Shown one piece after another: positions 11,500-22,242 of a stretch of DNA of 64,000 nucleotides; positions within the stretch are counted from its first letter, which is position 1; each line of letters starts with the position of its first letter. Source of the stretch: Yponomeuta sedellus. Lineage: Eukaryota > Arthropoda > Insecta > Lepidoptera > Yponomeutidae. The notes beneath the pieces were generated by a model. That model was not told where the DNA came from. It was given only the letters and a program-made list of their open reading frames with translations, and made no database searches. The translations under genes and the position numbers were made by a program. The DNA lies in contig OW203734.1 of assembly GCA_934045075.1 (NCBI GenBank), positions 4,939,065 through 5,003,064 on the forward strand. Direction: 5' to 3'.

Positions 11500-11615
11500 T
11501 TTCTTCTTCTTCTTCTTCAGGCTATATTAGTCCACTGCTGGATATAGCCCTCCCCTGATGAGTGCCATAGCACAAGATTGTGCCATCATTGGGGGGTAAT
11601 GCCCATAAGTAGGAT
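11500..11615 (-). mobile_element. RTE-type LINE 3' end (repeat A)
   Basis: On the minus strand the frame reads GEGYIQQWTNIA-stop, followed by (GAA)n. This matches the last residues of the RTE-like C-terminus decoded at 50336-50513. A (CTT)n run is at the + strand start. Confidence 0.65.
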
Positions 11616-11786
11616 TATTAGTGAACAATAAAACCAGGAAATAAGCATTAAGAAATTCCCGTGAATAAAATTCAGTCGATTAGGCTTTTTTATAGTTGAG
11701 TCTTATGGCATATGACTGTGCTTGTAAAGTCTCAGCCTTTGGATTTGCGGCGATGAGCTTAGGTTAGGTTAAGGTTGCTATGAGAT

Positions 11787-12857
11787 GGGGTGCGATGCCA
11801 GATAACCTTCACGTGTACCCCTCCGCTTTCCGTTCCATCTGATTCCATGAACCAGATGGAGGGGCAAGTGGTGGGGTCGGTGCACCCTGAGCGTTAGTCA
11901 GTAACTTCTTCTTGTCGGATTTTACTGGCTTACGGCGAATAATCTGTTGGGAGGGGTCGCGTGGGCCCTGTTTCACTTTGTGGAGCGGGACCCAGGCGAC
12001 CAACCGATTGAAGGACCCACTGGGGGGGCGCCGCTGCGCGAAAGCGCGCGCGCCTCGTACCAGTCGGACCAGAGTGGCCGTGGGCGGAGGGTCAAGGGAC
12101 CCTCTGCCTCCATCACGGCGGGAGGGGTCGCGTGGGCCCTGTTTCACTTTGTGGAGCGGGACCCAGGCAACCAACCGAATGAAGGACCGACTAGGGGGGG
12201 CGCCGCTGCGCGAAAGCGCGCGCGCCTCGTACCAGTCGGACCAAAGTGGCCGCCGGGACGCGGAGGGTCGGGGGACCCTCCGCTTCCATCACGGCGGGCC
12301 GGAAGGCGCCCTTGCGTGTTCCGAGGGTGCCTTCTGGCACGGAGGGGGCCCGCGCGATCGCTCACCGCCTTCTCTGCTTTCAGAGAAGTGCTGGTGGGCG
12401 ACGTGACGGGCCTCGCGTGTGGGGCGTGTGGGGGCCAACAGGACACTGGCCCCCATGCGCCTCAACGAGGAGGTGCGCCGCCCTCCTCTAATCCCATTGG
12501 ACCACACAACAATGGGATGGAGGGGGCGGCGCGTTGGGGCGTGTGGTGGCCAAGGGGTTCGCACTTGGCCACTATGCGCTCCAACGAAGAGATGCGGCGT
12601 TCCCTCGCCCCGTCGTTCGGTCCGATGCGATGGGGCAGGGGCGCCGCCGAAGGAGTGCCTGAAAGGGCGCCCGCAGACGGGGTCGCGGAAGTGTGCGTAA
12701 GCGTCCCCGTGGCCCCGTCCTTTGCGGTGCGGAGGAACACCCCAGGAGTTTTAGTCGGTATACCGCCCTTTTCAGGGCGGGGAGTCCGACATAACCACTG
12801 TGCTCCCCCGAGCCGGTGGTACCCGTAATTGGGGTTTCTCCTGGGTGAAAAAAAAAA
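11787..12857 (+). mobile_element. GC-rich poly(A)-tailed retroelement, copy 1, with 16-bp target duplication
   Basis: An island much richer in G and C than its surroundings ends in 12 or more A residues. It is bracketed by AAGGTTGCTATGAGAT (11771-11786) and AAGGTTGCTATAAGAT (12858-12873), so it arrived by target-primed reverse transcription. It contains a 171-bp tandem duplication (units start at 11950 and 12121) that copy 2 lacks. Long open frames on both strands follow from GC content. I see no reverse transcriptase, so it is a non-autonomous element or a 5'-truncated LINE 3' region. The family is not recognised. Confidence 0.8.
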
Positions 12858-12873
12858 AAGGTTGCTATAAGAT

Positions 12874-14120
12874 TGTCTGAAAAAAATTGTTATTAGCAGT
12901 ATTTTAAACAGCATTTACAGTAGAACAGTACATCATCTTGATTCGCAATCGTGATCCACTAAAAACAACGAGAATATTTCCAGCAACGAATTCCTATAAA
13001 AAACACAATGGTTTATTTTTCCTTTAAAAAAAGGAAGAGCCGGGTATCCATTTCGTGCGCCCAGTTACCTGTGAATAAACGCTAATGGAAAGCCAGCAAG
13101 AGGCTGGCATGTGATGGACAGACAGCAATATTTCTATTCCTTCGATAAATTAGACGTTCCAATACGAAGGGTCTACTCTTCCTTTCTTTTTTTGCTCCGT
13201 TTGTATTTTGTTTAAGGTTTCGGTAAGTGAGATTTAAAATTCTTGACGGTCTATTAATTTTGTACCGCGAATCACTAAAAAGATTGCCAAGTCATTACCA
13301 TGGCATAGCAATGACTTGTCTTTGTATTTCAATACCTCAGACCTCAGTACAAGAAAAATTATATTCTTCTCCTTTGGTCCTTTAACTCGAGCCCCACACA
13401 TATATGTATTTCTACTTCTGACGGTGGTCCACGGTTGCGTCTAATTCGGGCCTGCTAGTGCCGATTGACTTGGCCTCTTGGTCTATTTTTCTTCTCCAGG
13501 TTTTCCGAGAAACCCACAGACAAAAAACTTAGTAAAGTCGTGATCTCTCTTATTTCTTTTCTTTCAAAATTAACGAAATTTATTCAAAAAAAGTCACCCG
13601 CAGGCAATAGGTTAAAAATTATTCATAGCAATTTCGTCAATAGTTGGACAAACGCTTGACGCTTATGGTCCAAAGCTCCCTGGCACTTGCAGTGTTACCA
13701 CGCTGCACATCACTGTAGGAGAGATCCTCTGCATGAGATGTACTGCAGGCATCTCTTTTGTGGCAATATGTATATCGTATTTCATTCATTCATTATAACA
13801 ATCACCTATACAAGTTTTCCTTGAAGGTTCAATACAGACAGCATCACAAAAAACAATCGTTGTCTTTATTTTCAAATGTATATTACAATACAAAGAATAT
13901 TCTTATATCAGTGCTGCCAAGATCACTGTGTGGACTTGGTTGCAATATGCTGAGCCTTGACCCGGTGTCTTAAAATGTCAATAAATGCATTCTATTCTTT
14001 TCTATTTTATTCATATCAATCGGAGAGTCCCCGATAGGCAAATTTTCTCCACGACCGATGGCTTCGCATCGATACGTTAAGAAGAAGAATACATACGTAC
14101 CTATATATTTTCTTTATTCT
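12874..14120. other. No gene seen
   Basis: AT-rich, with no exon or bounded element that I can support. Confidence 0.3.
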
Positions 14121-14125
14121 TTACT

Positions 14126-14305
14126 AGCTGACGCAGCGAACTTCGTACCGCCTAACAGTCGATTCTTTATTATTATTTTTTCTCTCGTAAGAATCATCCT
14201 CGTATTTCAAGGAATATTTTTAAAAATGGAATCAGCGAAATCGGTTCAGCTGCTCTCGAGATTTGCCCTTACCAACACATTCAGCGATTCATTTTAATAT
14301 TATAG
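14126..14305 (+). repeat. Dispersed repeat B
   Basis: Starts TAGCTGACGCAGCGAACTTC, continues GTACCGCCTAACAGTCGATT and GGTTCAGCTGCTCTCGAGAT, and ends near ATTCATTTTAATATTATA. It matches 20768-20962 closely over its length. It is a non-coding dispersed repeat of unknown class. Confidence 0.8.
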
Positions 14306-14570
14306 AATATTTCTTTAACATTTACAATTTATTCACGGGAATACCTCAGATACTCAATTCTGAAGTAGACTTAGTATAGTGCTCTGTGAAGTAGACGCCT
14401 TTGTTCTATCTCGGATATCCAGCGCCATTATTGTAACGTGGACATCGCTTTTAGCCTGATGAAACAGTATTTTATTCTGTTTGACACAAAAAATTCGGTG
14501 GGAACCCCGTGATCAAATTAATGGTCGGTTTCGTGAAGTATTGGACATTCACAAACAGTGAATACCGGGC

Positions 14571-14710
14571 GGGCACGGGCGGGCTCGGGCGGACGGGCGG
14601 GCGGGCGGCCGGGCACGGGCGGGCTTCGGGCTTCTGGCGGGCTTTGGGCGCTCGGGCGGGCTCGGGCGGGCGGGCTCTCGGACTTTCGGGCGTTCTTCGG
14701 GCGGGCTTTC
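14571..14710. repeat. Degenerate GGGC-rich prelude to the tetranucleotide array
   Basis: Built from GGGC, CGGGCTC and CGGGCTT words. It looks like a decayed extension of the perfect array that follows. Confidence 0.85.
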
Positions 14711-16331
<1,621 letters not shown>

Positions 16332-16382
16332 GAATAGTCTTTACTGCATGTACACCAGGAATTACATAAGACTTAAAAAATA

Positions 16383-16545
16383 ACTGTACAGAACCTATTT
16401 AGAGGCTAAAAATTTCACCCATGCCGGGATTCGAACCCGCAACCTCTGGCTATCCGTGCCAGCGCTCTACCAATTGAGCCTCTAAATAGGTTTTTAAATT
16501 TGTTCCTTAGCACGGGTTAGTGCATTAAAATAAAAATAGTATAAT
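16383..16545 (+). mobile_element. tRNA SINE family S1, foldback copy
   Basis: Left part is the tRNA-like head in minus orientation (B box as TTCGAACCCGC, A box as CCAATTGAGCC). Right part is the S1 tail in plus orientation (GCCTCTAAATAGGTTTTTAA, then CTTAGCACGGGTTAGTGCAT). CCTATTTAGAGGCT occurs inverted at both ends. The 5' part is therefore flipped relative to the tail. Confidence 0.85.
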
Positions 16546-16721
16546 AACTGTGTAGTACAAGTGGCCGCATTATTACCAAAAGTAATTTCTTCTAGACAAC
16601 CATTGACGGAAAAGAAGAAACGGAAACTGAATGACGGGTAGTCAGTATGATGACGATGATTGTTTTTATGTTGTAACGTTGCCCGATTAGCAAAGGGCAT
16701 TGGCAACTCAAATCGACCAAA

Positions 16722-16850
16722 TAGAGGCGTGCGTGCATGCTACGACTTATGAATGTTGATGAAGCAAAAGACGTCTATCAGGATCGTGGCAAGTGGCAAA
16801 CTCCTGTCTCTGCCTACTCCACCACGATGCAGGCGTGAGTTTATGTAATC
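16722..16850 (+). mobile_element. RTE-type LINE, 5'-truncated 3' end
   Basis: Diverged match to 7285-7470 and 33838-33955: GGCGTGCGTGCATGC, ACGACTTATGAA, ATCAGGATCGTGGCAAGTGG. It ends GCAGGCGTGAGTTTATGTAA. Confidence 0.75.
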
Positions 16851-17044
16851 TATAGAATGGACGTTGCCTAATTTTATTCATATTTATTTTAGAATGGAAG
16901 TACTTTAAAGGTGCAACTACTTCACTCCAAACAAATTAGGTCATGATTTTTGATCTAAATCTTTCGCAAGCACTTCACATTATTATATAATTTAATCCGG
17001 TTTCATATTAACAAGGTCAAAATATGTGGATTATGATGATAACT

Positions 17045-17120
17045 TCTAAACACCTATTTAGAGGCTAAAAATTCCACCCATGCCGGGTCTCGAACCCGCG
17101 ATCTCTGGCTAACCGTGCGC
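17045..17120 (-). mobile_element. SINE S1 fragment
   Basis: Minus-strand 3' half of the tRNA-like head plus the start of the tail: CCTATTTAGAGGCTAAAA, then CCGGGTCTCGAACCCGCG. It breaks off at 17120, where repeat R sequence (GATGATAACTTCT) begins. Confidence 0.75.
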
Positions 17121-18175
17121 GTGATGATAACTTCTCTGACAATAAGGCCCGCCACTGTCCAGTACTTTTTTTTTTTCACCCAGGAGAAACCCCAATTACG
17201 GGTACCACCGGCTCGGGGGAGCACAGTGGTTATGTCGGACTCCCCGCCCTGAAAAGGGCGGTATACCGACTAAAACTCCTGGAGTGTTCCACCGCACCGC
17301 AAAGGACGGGGCCACGGGGACGCTTACGCACACTTCCGCGACCCCGTCTGCGGGTGCCCTTTCGGGCACTCGCATCGGACCGAACGACGGGGCGAGAGAA
17401 CGCCGTATCTCTTCGTTGGAGCGCATAGTGGCCAAGTGCGAACCCCTTGGCCACCATACGCCCCAACGCGCCGACCCCTCCATCCCATTGCTGTGTGGTC
17501 CAATGGGATTAGAGGAGGGCGGCGCACCTCCTCGTTGAGGCGCATGGGGGCCAATGTTCTGTTGGCCCCCACACGCCCCAGACGCGAGGCTCGTCACGTT
17601 GCCCACCAGCACTTCTCTGAAAGCAGAGAAGGCGGTAAGCGACCGCTCGGGCCCCCTCCGTGCCAGAAGGCACCCTCGGAACACGCAAGGGCGCCTTCCG
17701 GCCCGCCGTGATGGAGGCGGAGGGTCCCCCGACCCTCCGCGTCCCGGCGGCCACTCTGGTCCGACTGGTACGAGGCGCGCGCGCTTTCGCGCAGCGGCGC
17801 CCCCCCCCAGTCGGTCCTTCAATCGGTTGGTCGCCTGGGTCCCGCTCCACAAAGTGAAACAGGGCCCACGCGACCCCTCCCGCCAGATTATTCGCCGTTA
17901 GCCAGTAAGATCCGACAAGAAGAAGTTACTGACTAACGCTCAGGGTGCACCGACCCCACCACTTGCCCCTCCATCTGGTTCATGGAATCAGATGGAACGG
18001 AAAGCGGAGGGGTACACGTGAAGGTTATCTGGCATCGCACCCCGCCACTGTCCAGTCTTACACCAACCCGGATTTGGCAATCATGGTGGAGTATGCCTAA
18101 ACTTCCTGCGATGCAGGAAGAGACCTGTGCCCCAGCAATGGGGATACACAAGAGTTGATATCGATCGATCGATGT
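17121..18175 (+). repeat. Dispersed repeat R, split by the GC-rich retroelement
   Basis: Left part 17121-17163, right part 18041-18175. Joined, they give the R order seen intact at 49265-49430: GATAACTTCT, CCCGCCACTGTC, CCAACCCGGA, CTTCCTGCGATGCAGGAAGA, TGTGCCCCAGCAATGGGGA, GTTGATATCG. Confidence 0.8.
17164..18040 (-). mobile_element. GC-rich poly(A)-tailed retroelement, copy 2
   Basis: Reverse-complement copy of 11787-12857, highly similar, with the poly(A) seen as a T run at 17166-17176. The 16-bp duplication CCCGCCACTGTCCAGT lies at 17148-17163 and 18041-18056. This copy has one, not two, of the 171-bp units and lacks about 28 bases present in copy 1 near 12630. The target is a repeat R copy. 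Confidence 0.82.
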
Positions 18176-18463
18176 TGGTGAAACCCATGACAAAAGCAAC
18201 GAAATGTTTCTTTTAGCACTTACGTGTTTTTCTAGAAGTCGGTTTTTTTATAAAAAAAAGTTTGGTTTTCATAAGCCTCATCAGTCGTGCAACTTGGGAT
18301 CCCAAATGAGACATACATTCCGAAATTTCCGCCCGAACAAATAGGAAATTATAAAAAGCACGAAACGAAAAACTATCTTTCTGATGAAACCCTTTTGCCT
18401 CTTAATTTTAAGGCGACAAGGTCCGTTATCGCTTGCCATGTTCTCCCGTGTTGTGGTAAGGTC

Positions 18464-18790
18464 TTATACACATGTGCCAGCTTGTGAATAATAGTTCCAT
18501 CCGCTCGGGATGCCTAGCATGACACGATATTGCAGATCATCCGATGTGACTAGAAAAATCGGGTAAGCGCGAGGCAGACCCGCGCACAGGAGGTACCGTT
18601 TTTCATTTAATTCCTTAGCGTTGGTCCAAGTCACATTGAGCCGGTTATTAAATGATGTCTTCATGAAATCCTGCAAGCTGCACTGTGGCGTTTTAAGGCA
18701 GCCATAGAAATGAGATCTTGTTAGTGCAGATCCCCCTCCATGAATGTCATCTTTGAATGTTTTCCGTAGTAAGTTATTCACAATGACCAA
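18464..18790 (-). CDS. Unrecognised minus-strand ORF, 108 codons
   Basis: An open frame of 108 codons in AT-rich surroundings, containing GSALTRSHFYGCLKTPQC and LNEKRYLLCAGLPRAYPIF. I recognise no domain. A GTTACACCCTGTATAGG word lies just beyond its start. It may be a decayed transposon ORF or chance. Confidence 0.2.
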   Translation of the reverse strand: MVIVNNLLRKTFKDDIHGGGSALTRSHFYGCLKTPQCSLQDFMKTSFNNRLNVTWTNAKELNEKRYLLCAGLPRAYPIFLVTSDDLQYRVMLGIPSGWNYYSQAGTCV

Positions 18791-19162
18791 GAGAACTTCT
18801 GATTTTTGTTACACCCTGTATAGGGACTGTTATTGTCACATCAAGTGTGTTTGTTATATTGGGTTACCGTTTTTGTGATAGAGCGTTAAAACCAAACCAA
18901 AAAACGTTAATAAATTACGATTCTCGTAAATACATGTAATAATATTTTTTAAATCGAAATCGTAACGTAATGTAAATGCCAAAAGAAATCGTATAATGAA
19001 CCTCTGTTGCCGAACTGGTTAGAACCTGTTGGATAAAGTTTGATAGATAATAAAATTAAAGCACCATAGACAAAATTTATCAAAAACATATTTATTAAAA
19101 TAACTATAATATTTATTAGATTACCATAGGGACACCAAGGCCGACGTATCAGTACGGTCCTG

Positions 19163-19323
19163 TTCATTTGAACCCTCAGATACGGAACCCTAAAAATAAA
19201 GAAACACATTCGTGCTAGGGGGATCTCTGGGATTCTTCTTTTCGTGTCAGCGATTCATTTGAACCCTCAGATACGGAACCCTAAAAATAAAGAAACACAT
19301 TCGTGCTAGGGGGATCTCTGGGA
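19163..19323. repeat. Recent tandem duplication, period 91 bp
   Basis: TTCATTTGAACCCTCAGATA to GGGGGATCTCTGGGA occurs twice (from 19163 and from 19254) with no differences that I see. The unit includes TACGGAACCCTAAAAATAAA, the terminal word of repeat L. Confidence 0.9.
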
Positions 19324-19724
19324 TAAAATTCTGAGAGCTCTCGACTAAATTGTGTTTAACTTGCGCGGGATGACGGTGGGAGCTCCACTCGACATCTGGC
19401 TCCATACCTTTCGGACTTTTAAACGCTTTTATCACAAAGGCATACAGTCGAATTTGGATTGCCAGAGAGCACTACCATGTGTAATAATCGACTGAAGCGG
19501 ACCGCTTCGTAAAGCTTACCTTTGTAATGCGCTAGAACAATTTGTGGAGAGAATATTCAGAATATTGTCTGAAGGGTTTCGGGAAATTTTATACTCTACT
19601 CCACAGAGTAGAGCAAATAAATAACACCAAAGTAGGTACATGTACAAATGCGAGCTTATTTCTGCGAGAGATTTCTTCCAGCAAACCTTGGGAAGGTGTG
19701 AAATAGGTCTATGGGATTAATTAG

Positions 19725-19982
19725 CCGCCACCATCTGATTTTACACCGTTGGACTTCTTTCTTTGGGGATATTTAAAAGAAAAAGTGTACGTTAATAAGT
19801 CAAGAACAATTCAAGAGGTGAAGGTTGAGATAATTCGGCACATTAACAACTTTGAACATCAAATATGTTTCAGAGTTGTTGAAAATATAGACTATCGGCT
19901 GGAAGTATGCCAACGAAGCCATGGTGAGCATTTTTATTTCACATATAATTGCCATAGAACCTTTTATAATAATAAAATATAA
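19725..19982 (+). pseudogene. Mariner/IS630-like DDE transposase, C-terminal fragment
   Basis: After a stop at 19722 the frame reads PPPSDFTPLDFFLWGYLKEK, then VYVNKSRTIQEV. The ending pattern VVENIDYRLEVCQRSHGEH closes 86 codons. The phrase TPLDFFLWGYLK is, from memory, typical of the end of Tc1/mariner-superfamily DDE transposases in insects, just after the third catalytic acidic residue region. Upstream domains (DNA-binding, first two D residues) are absent, so this is a relic. Confidence 0.7.
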
Positions 19983-20767
19983 GAAGATAATACTATGAAA
20001 ACTTTTTGTTTTATTTATAACATATTTGCTCGTAAAGTGGTTGTAATTACACCAATTTCAATATCTTAATGTATCTCATTACGTACTTGTGCGATAATGT
20101 AATGTAAAAGGCACGTGTTTTTTTTTTAATAAAGTTTTAAGATACTCCGTCTAAAAATGAACGATACTTTTAAAAATCTTAGCAAAGAGGTTTTATGTCA
20201 AGAAAGTGGTCAATATTTTATGAATAAAATTAACTTTGGGAAATAAAATATAACAAATAAACATTTAATTCTTTAATTTAATTAATTTTGACATTAAATT
20301 ACAACCATTTATCTGTAACAAAAACACAAAAATATTAATTTACTTTATTAGTTGGTAATACTGGCAGTTTTTGTACCTTTGCCTAAAAAAAAAGTTGATG
20401 CGCGCGCATCGCTTATTTGTGGACAAGTAAAAGTAAATCCGCGCAAACCAAAGACGTGGCAGCATGGTCTAAGACCTTAGCCGGTTCCTTGCGGGACGAA
20501 CTAAAAAAAAAAAAAAAAAGTAAATCCGCGCGCTTTTTCTTTTCGATGTATTGTTTTTATTTGAAAATGTCGTCAAGTAGTGATGATAACAAAGTCAGAG
20601 TTTTATTAATTTCCTCGTAGATATGTTATAAAACGTCGTATGACATACGTGCGCTTTGAAAATTACAGCCTCTGCTTCCTTATAGCCCTAACCGATGGCT
20701 CGGGCTAGTAATATCGCCTCGGCTGTAATTTTCAACTTACCGCACTTATATCATAATGTACTATTAG

Positions 20768-20962
20768 AACTAGCTGACCCAGCGAACTTCGTACCGCCTA
20801 ACAGTCGATTCTTTATTTTTTTTATTTTGCTCTCTGTAAGAACCATCCTCGTACTTCAAGGAATATTGTAAAAAAATAATTTGCGAAATTGGTTCAGCTG
20901 CTCTCGAGATTTGCGCTTACCAACACATTGAGCGATTCATTTTTATATTATACTTACATAGA
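20768..20962 (+). repeat. Dispersed repeat B, second copy
   Basis: TAGCTGACCCAGCGAACTTC onward matches 14126-14305 with scattered changes. 20640-20760, just before it, has a GCGCTTTGAAAATTACAGCC / GGCTGTAATTTTCAACTTAC inverted pair, probably an old foldback repeat. Confidence 0.8.
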
Positions 20963-21177
20963 TTAACATCGTTGTTAACGTGCATTATATACTACGCTGC
21001 ACCCTAGCATATGTAATACGCCGCACCTTAGCATAAGACGAACTCGTAAGACGAACAGGCACTGACTGAAAATCAGCGCTTTAGGCGAAAGCCCTGAGCA
21101 CAATACTAAGACAGAAGCTGCCTTTTACAGCAACAGCGACACAACATAACTTTCGTGAATAAAACATTTTTTTTACT

Positions 21178-21665
21178 TTTTTTAGGGTTCCGTACCTCAA
21201 AAGGAAAAAACGGAACCCTTATAGGATCACTTTGTTGTCCGTCTGTCCGTCCGTCCGTCCGTCTGTCAAGACCCTTTTTCTCAGGAACGCGTGGAGGTAT
21301 GAAGCTGAAATTTATATCAATTACTCAGGTCTACTGTCCCTTGAAGCTGTGAAAAAATCAAACTTCTAAGCCAACGCAATCAAAAGATACAGCCGTTTAT
21401 GCCGCAAATTTTCGACACTTGCAAGGGAATCAAACCTACAGGGTGCTTCCCGTGAACTCAGAATCTTGAAATTTGGTACGAAGCAACGTCTTATAGCATA
21501 GATAAAGGAAAAATTACGAAAACCATAAATTTTTAGTTACATCTCATAATATATATTTTTTTAATAATTTTAAACTTACTACCCATTTCCTCATAAACGC
21601 GTAGAGGTATTAAATTGAAATTCATACCAAATACTCAGGTCTATAATACAGGTTTGTACGGAACG
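21178..21665 (-). repeat. Repeat L, near-complete copy
   Basis: Reads TTAGGGTTCCGTACCTC, GTCCGTCTGTCCGTCCGT, GCAGCCGTTTATGCCGC-like segments and ends CAGGTTTGTACGGAAC. It is almost identical to 26240-26751 in reverse complement, but lacks the terminal GGTGCACGAGTCTGACTC segment, where GGTTTGTACGGA repeats instead. From memory, similar sequence (GAGGGTTCCGTAC with a GTCCGTC run) is widespread in Lepidoptera. Class uncertain. Confidence 0.8.
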
Positions 21666-21837
21666 GTTTGTACGGAGGTTTGTATAGATTGTATATTGAA
21701 ATAAATGTGTGTTTCTCCGATTCACTAAGGTTTGCTGGAAGAAATCTCTTTCAGAGTTAAGCTCGCCTTTGTACATGACATTTCTTATGTAATGTCTTGT
21801 TAAATGTTTCGTGTGAAATTATTCAATTTATTTCAAC

Positions 21838-21985
21838 GTAAAGAATTTACATTCTGTTTGCTGAATGTCAAAGTACAATGTAACATGAAAGTGAAAGCCG
21901 CTGCCTTCGGGCTGTAGTGTAGTGGAGAAAAAGGCAGCGGGAAAAAAAACTCCACTCTGACCATCTTTTCTGAAGTCCTCTTAAA
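21838..21985. repeat. Dispersed repeat D (uninterrupted copy)
   Basis: Contains AAGAATTTACATTCTGTTTG, GCCGCTGCCTTCGGG and GTAGTGTAGTGGAG. It is the unoccupied counterpart of the MITE insertion site at 4390-4531. Confidence 0.7.
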
Positions 21986-21997
21986 TCTAATACAATA

Positions 21998-22080
<83 letters not shown>
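21998..22080. repeat. (AAT)n array at the LINE 5' junction
   Basis: About 27 uninterrupted AAT units ending exactly where the LINE begins with CCCCCCC at 22081. Confidence 0.95.
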
Positions 22081-22081
<1 letters not shown>

Positions 22082-22116
22082 CCCCCCAGGGGACCACCTT
22101 GTCGTGGTGGGGGGGC
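22081..22116 (+). other. GC hairpin at the LINE 5' end
   Basis: CCCCCCC (22081-22087) faces GGGGG (22111-22115), enclosing CCACC (22094-22098) and GGTGG (22106-22110). Nested pairing P1-like and P3-like is possible. GGGGACC at 22089-22095 could also pair with GGTCCCC further on (about 22220). Confidence 0.5.
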
Positions 22117-22242
22117 TTACGGGAGGGAGGAACCATAACTGTTCATAACATATAGAAATACCCTCTACGGGAGAATAAAACTGGCTCTACATCATCCAGA
22201 GCTACCCTTCCCAAACTAAGGTCCCCAACTCCAAATTCAAAG

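Noticed and set aside
11912..12914. Long overlapping GC-rich frames on both strands (also 17196-17901)
   Set aside because: Open frames overlap in several phases, expected in GC-rich DNA. The two element copies differ by a 171-bp unit and a ~28-bp gap, and no domain is seen.
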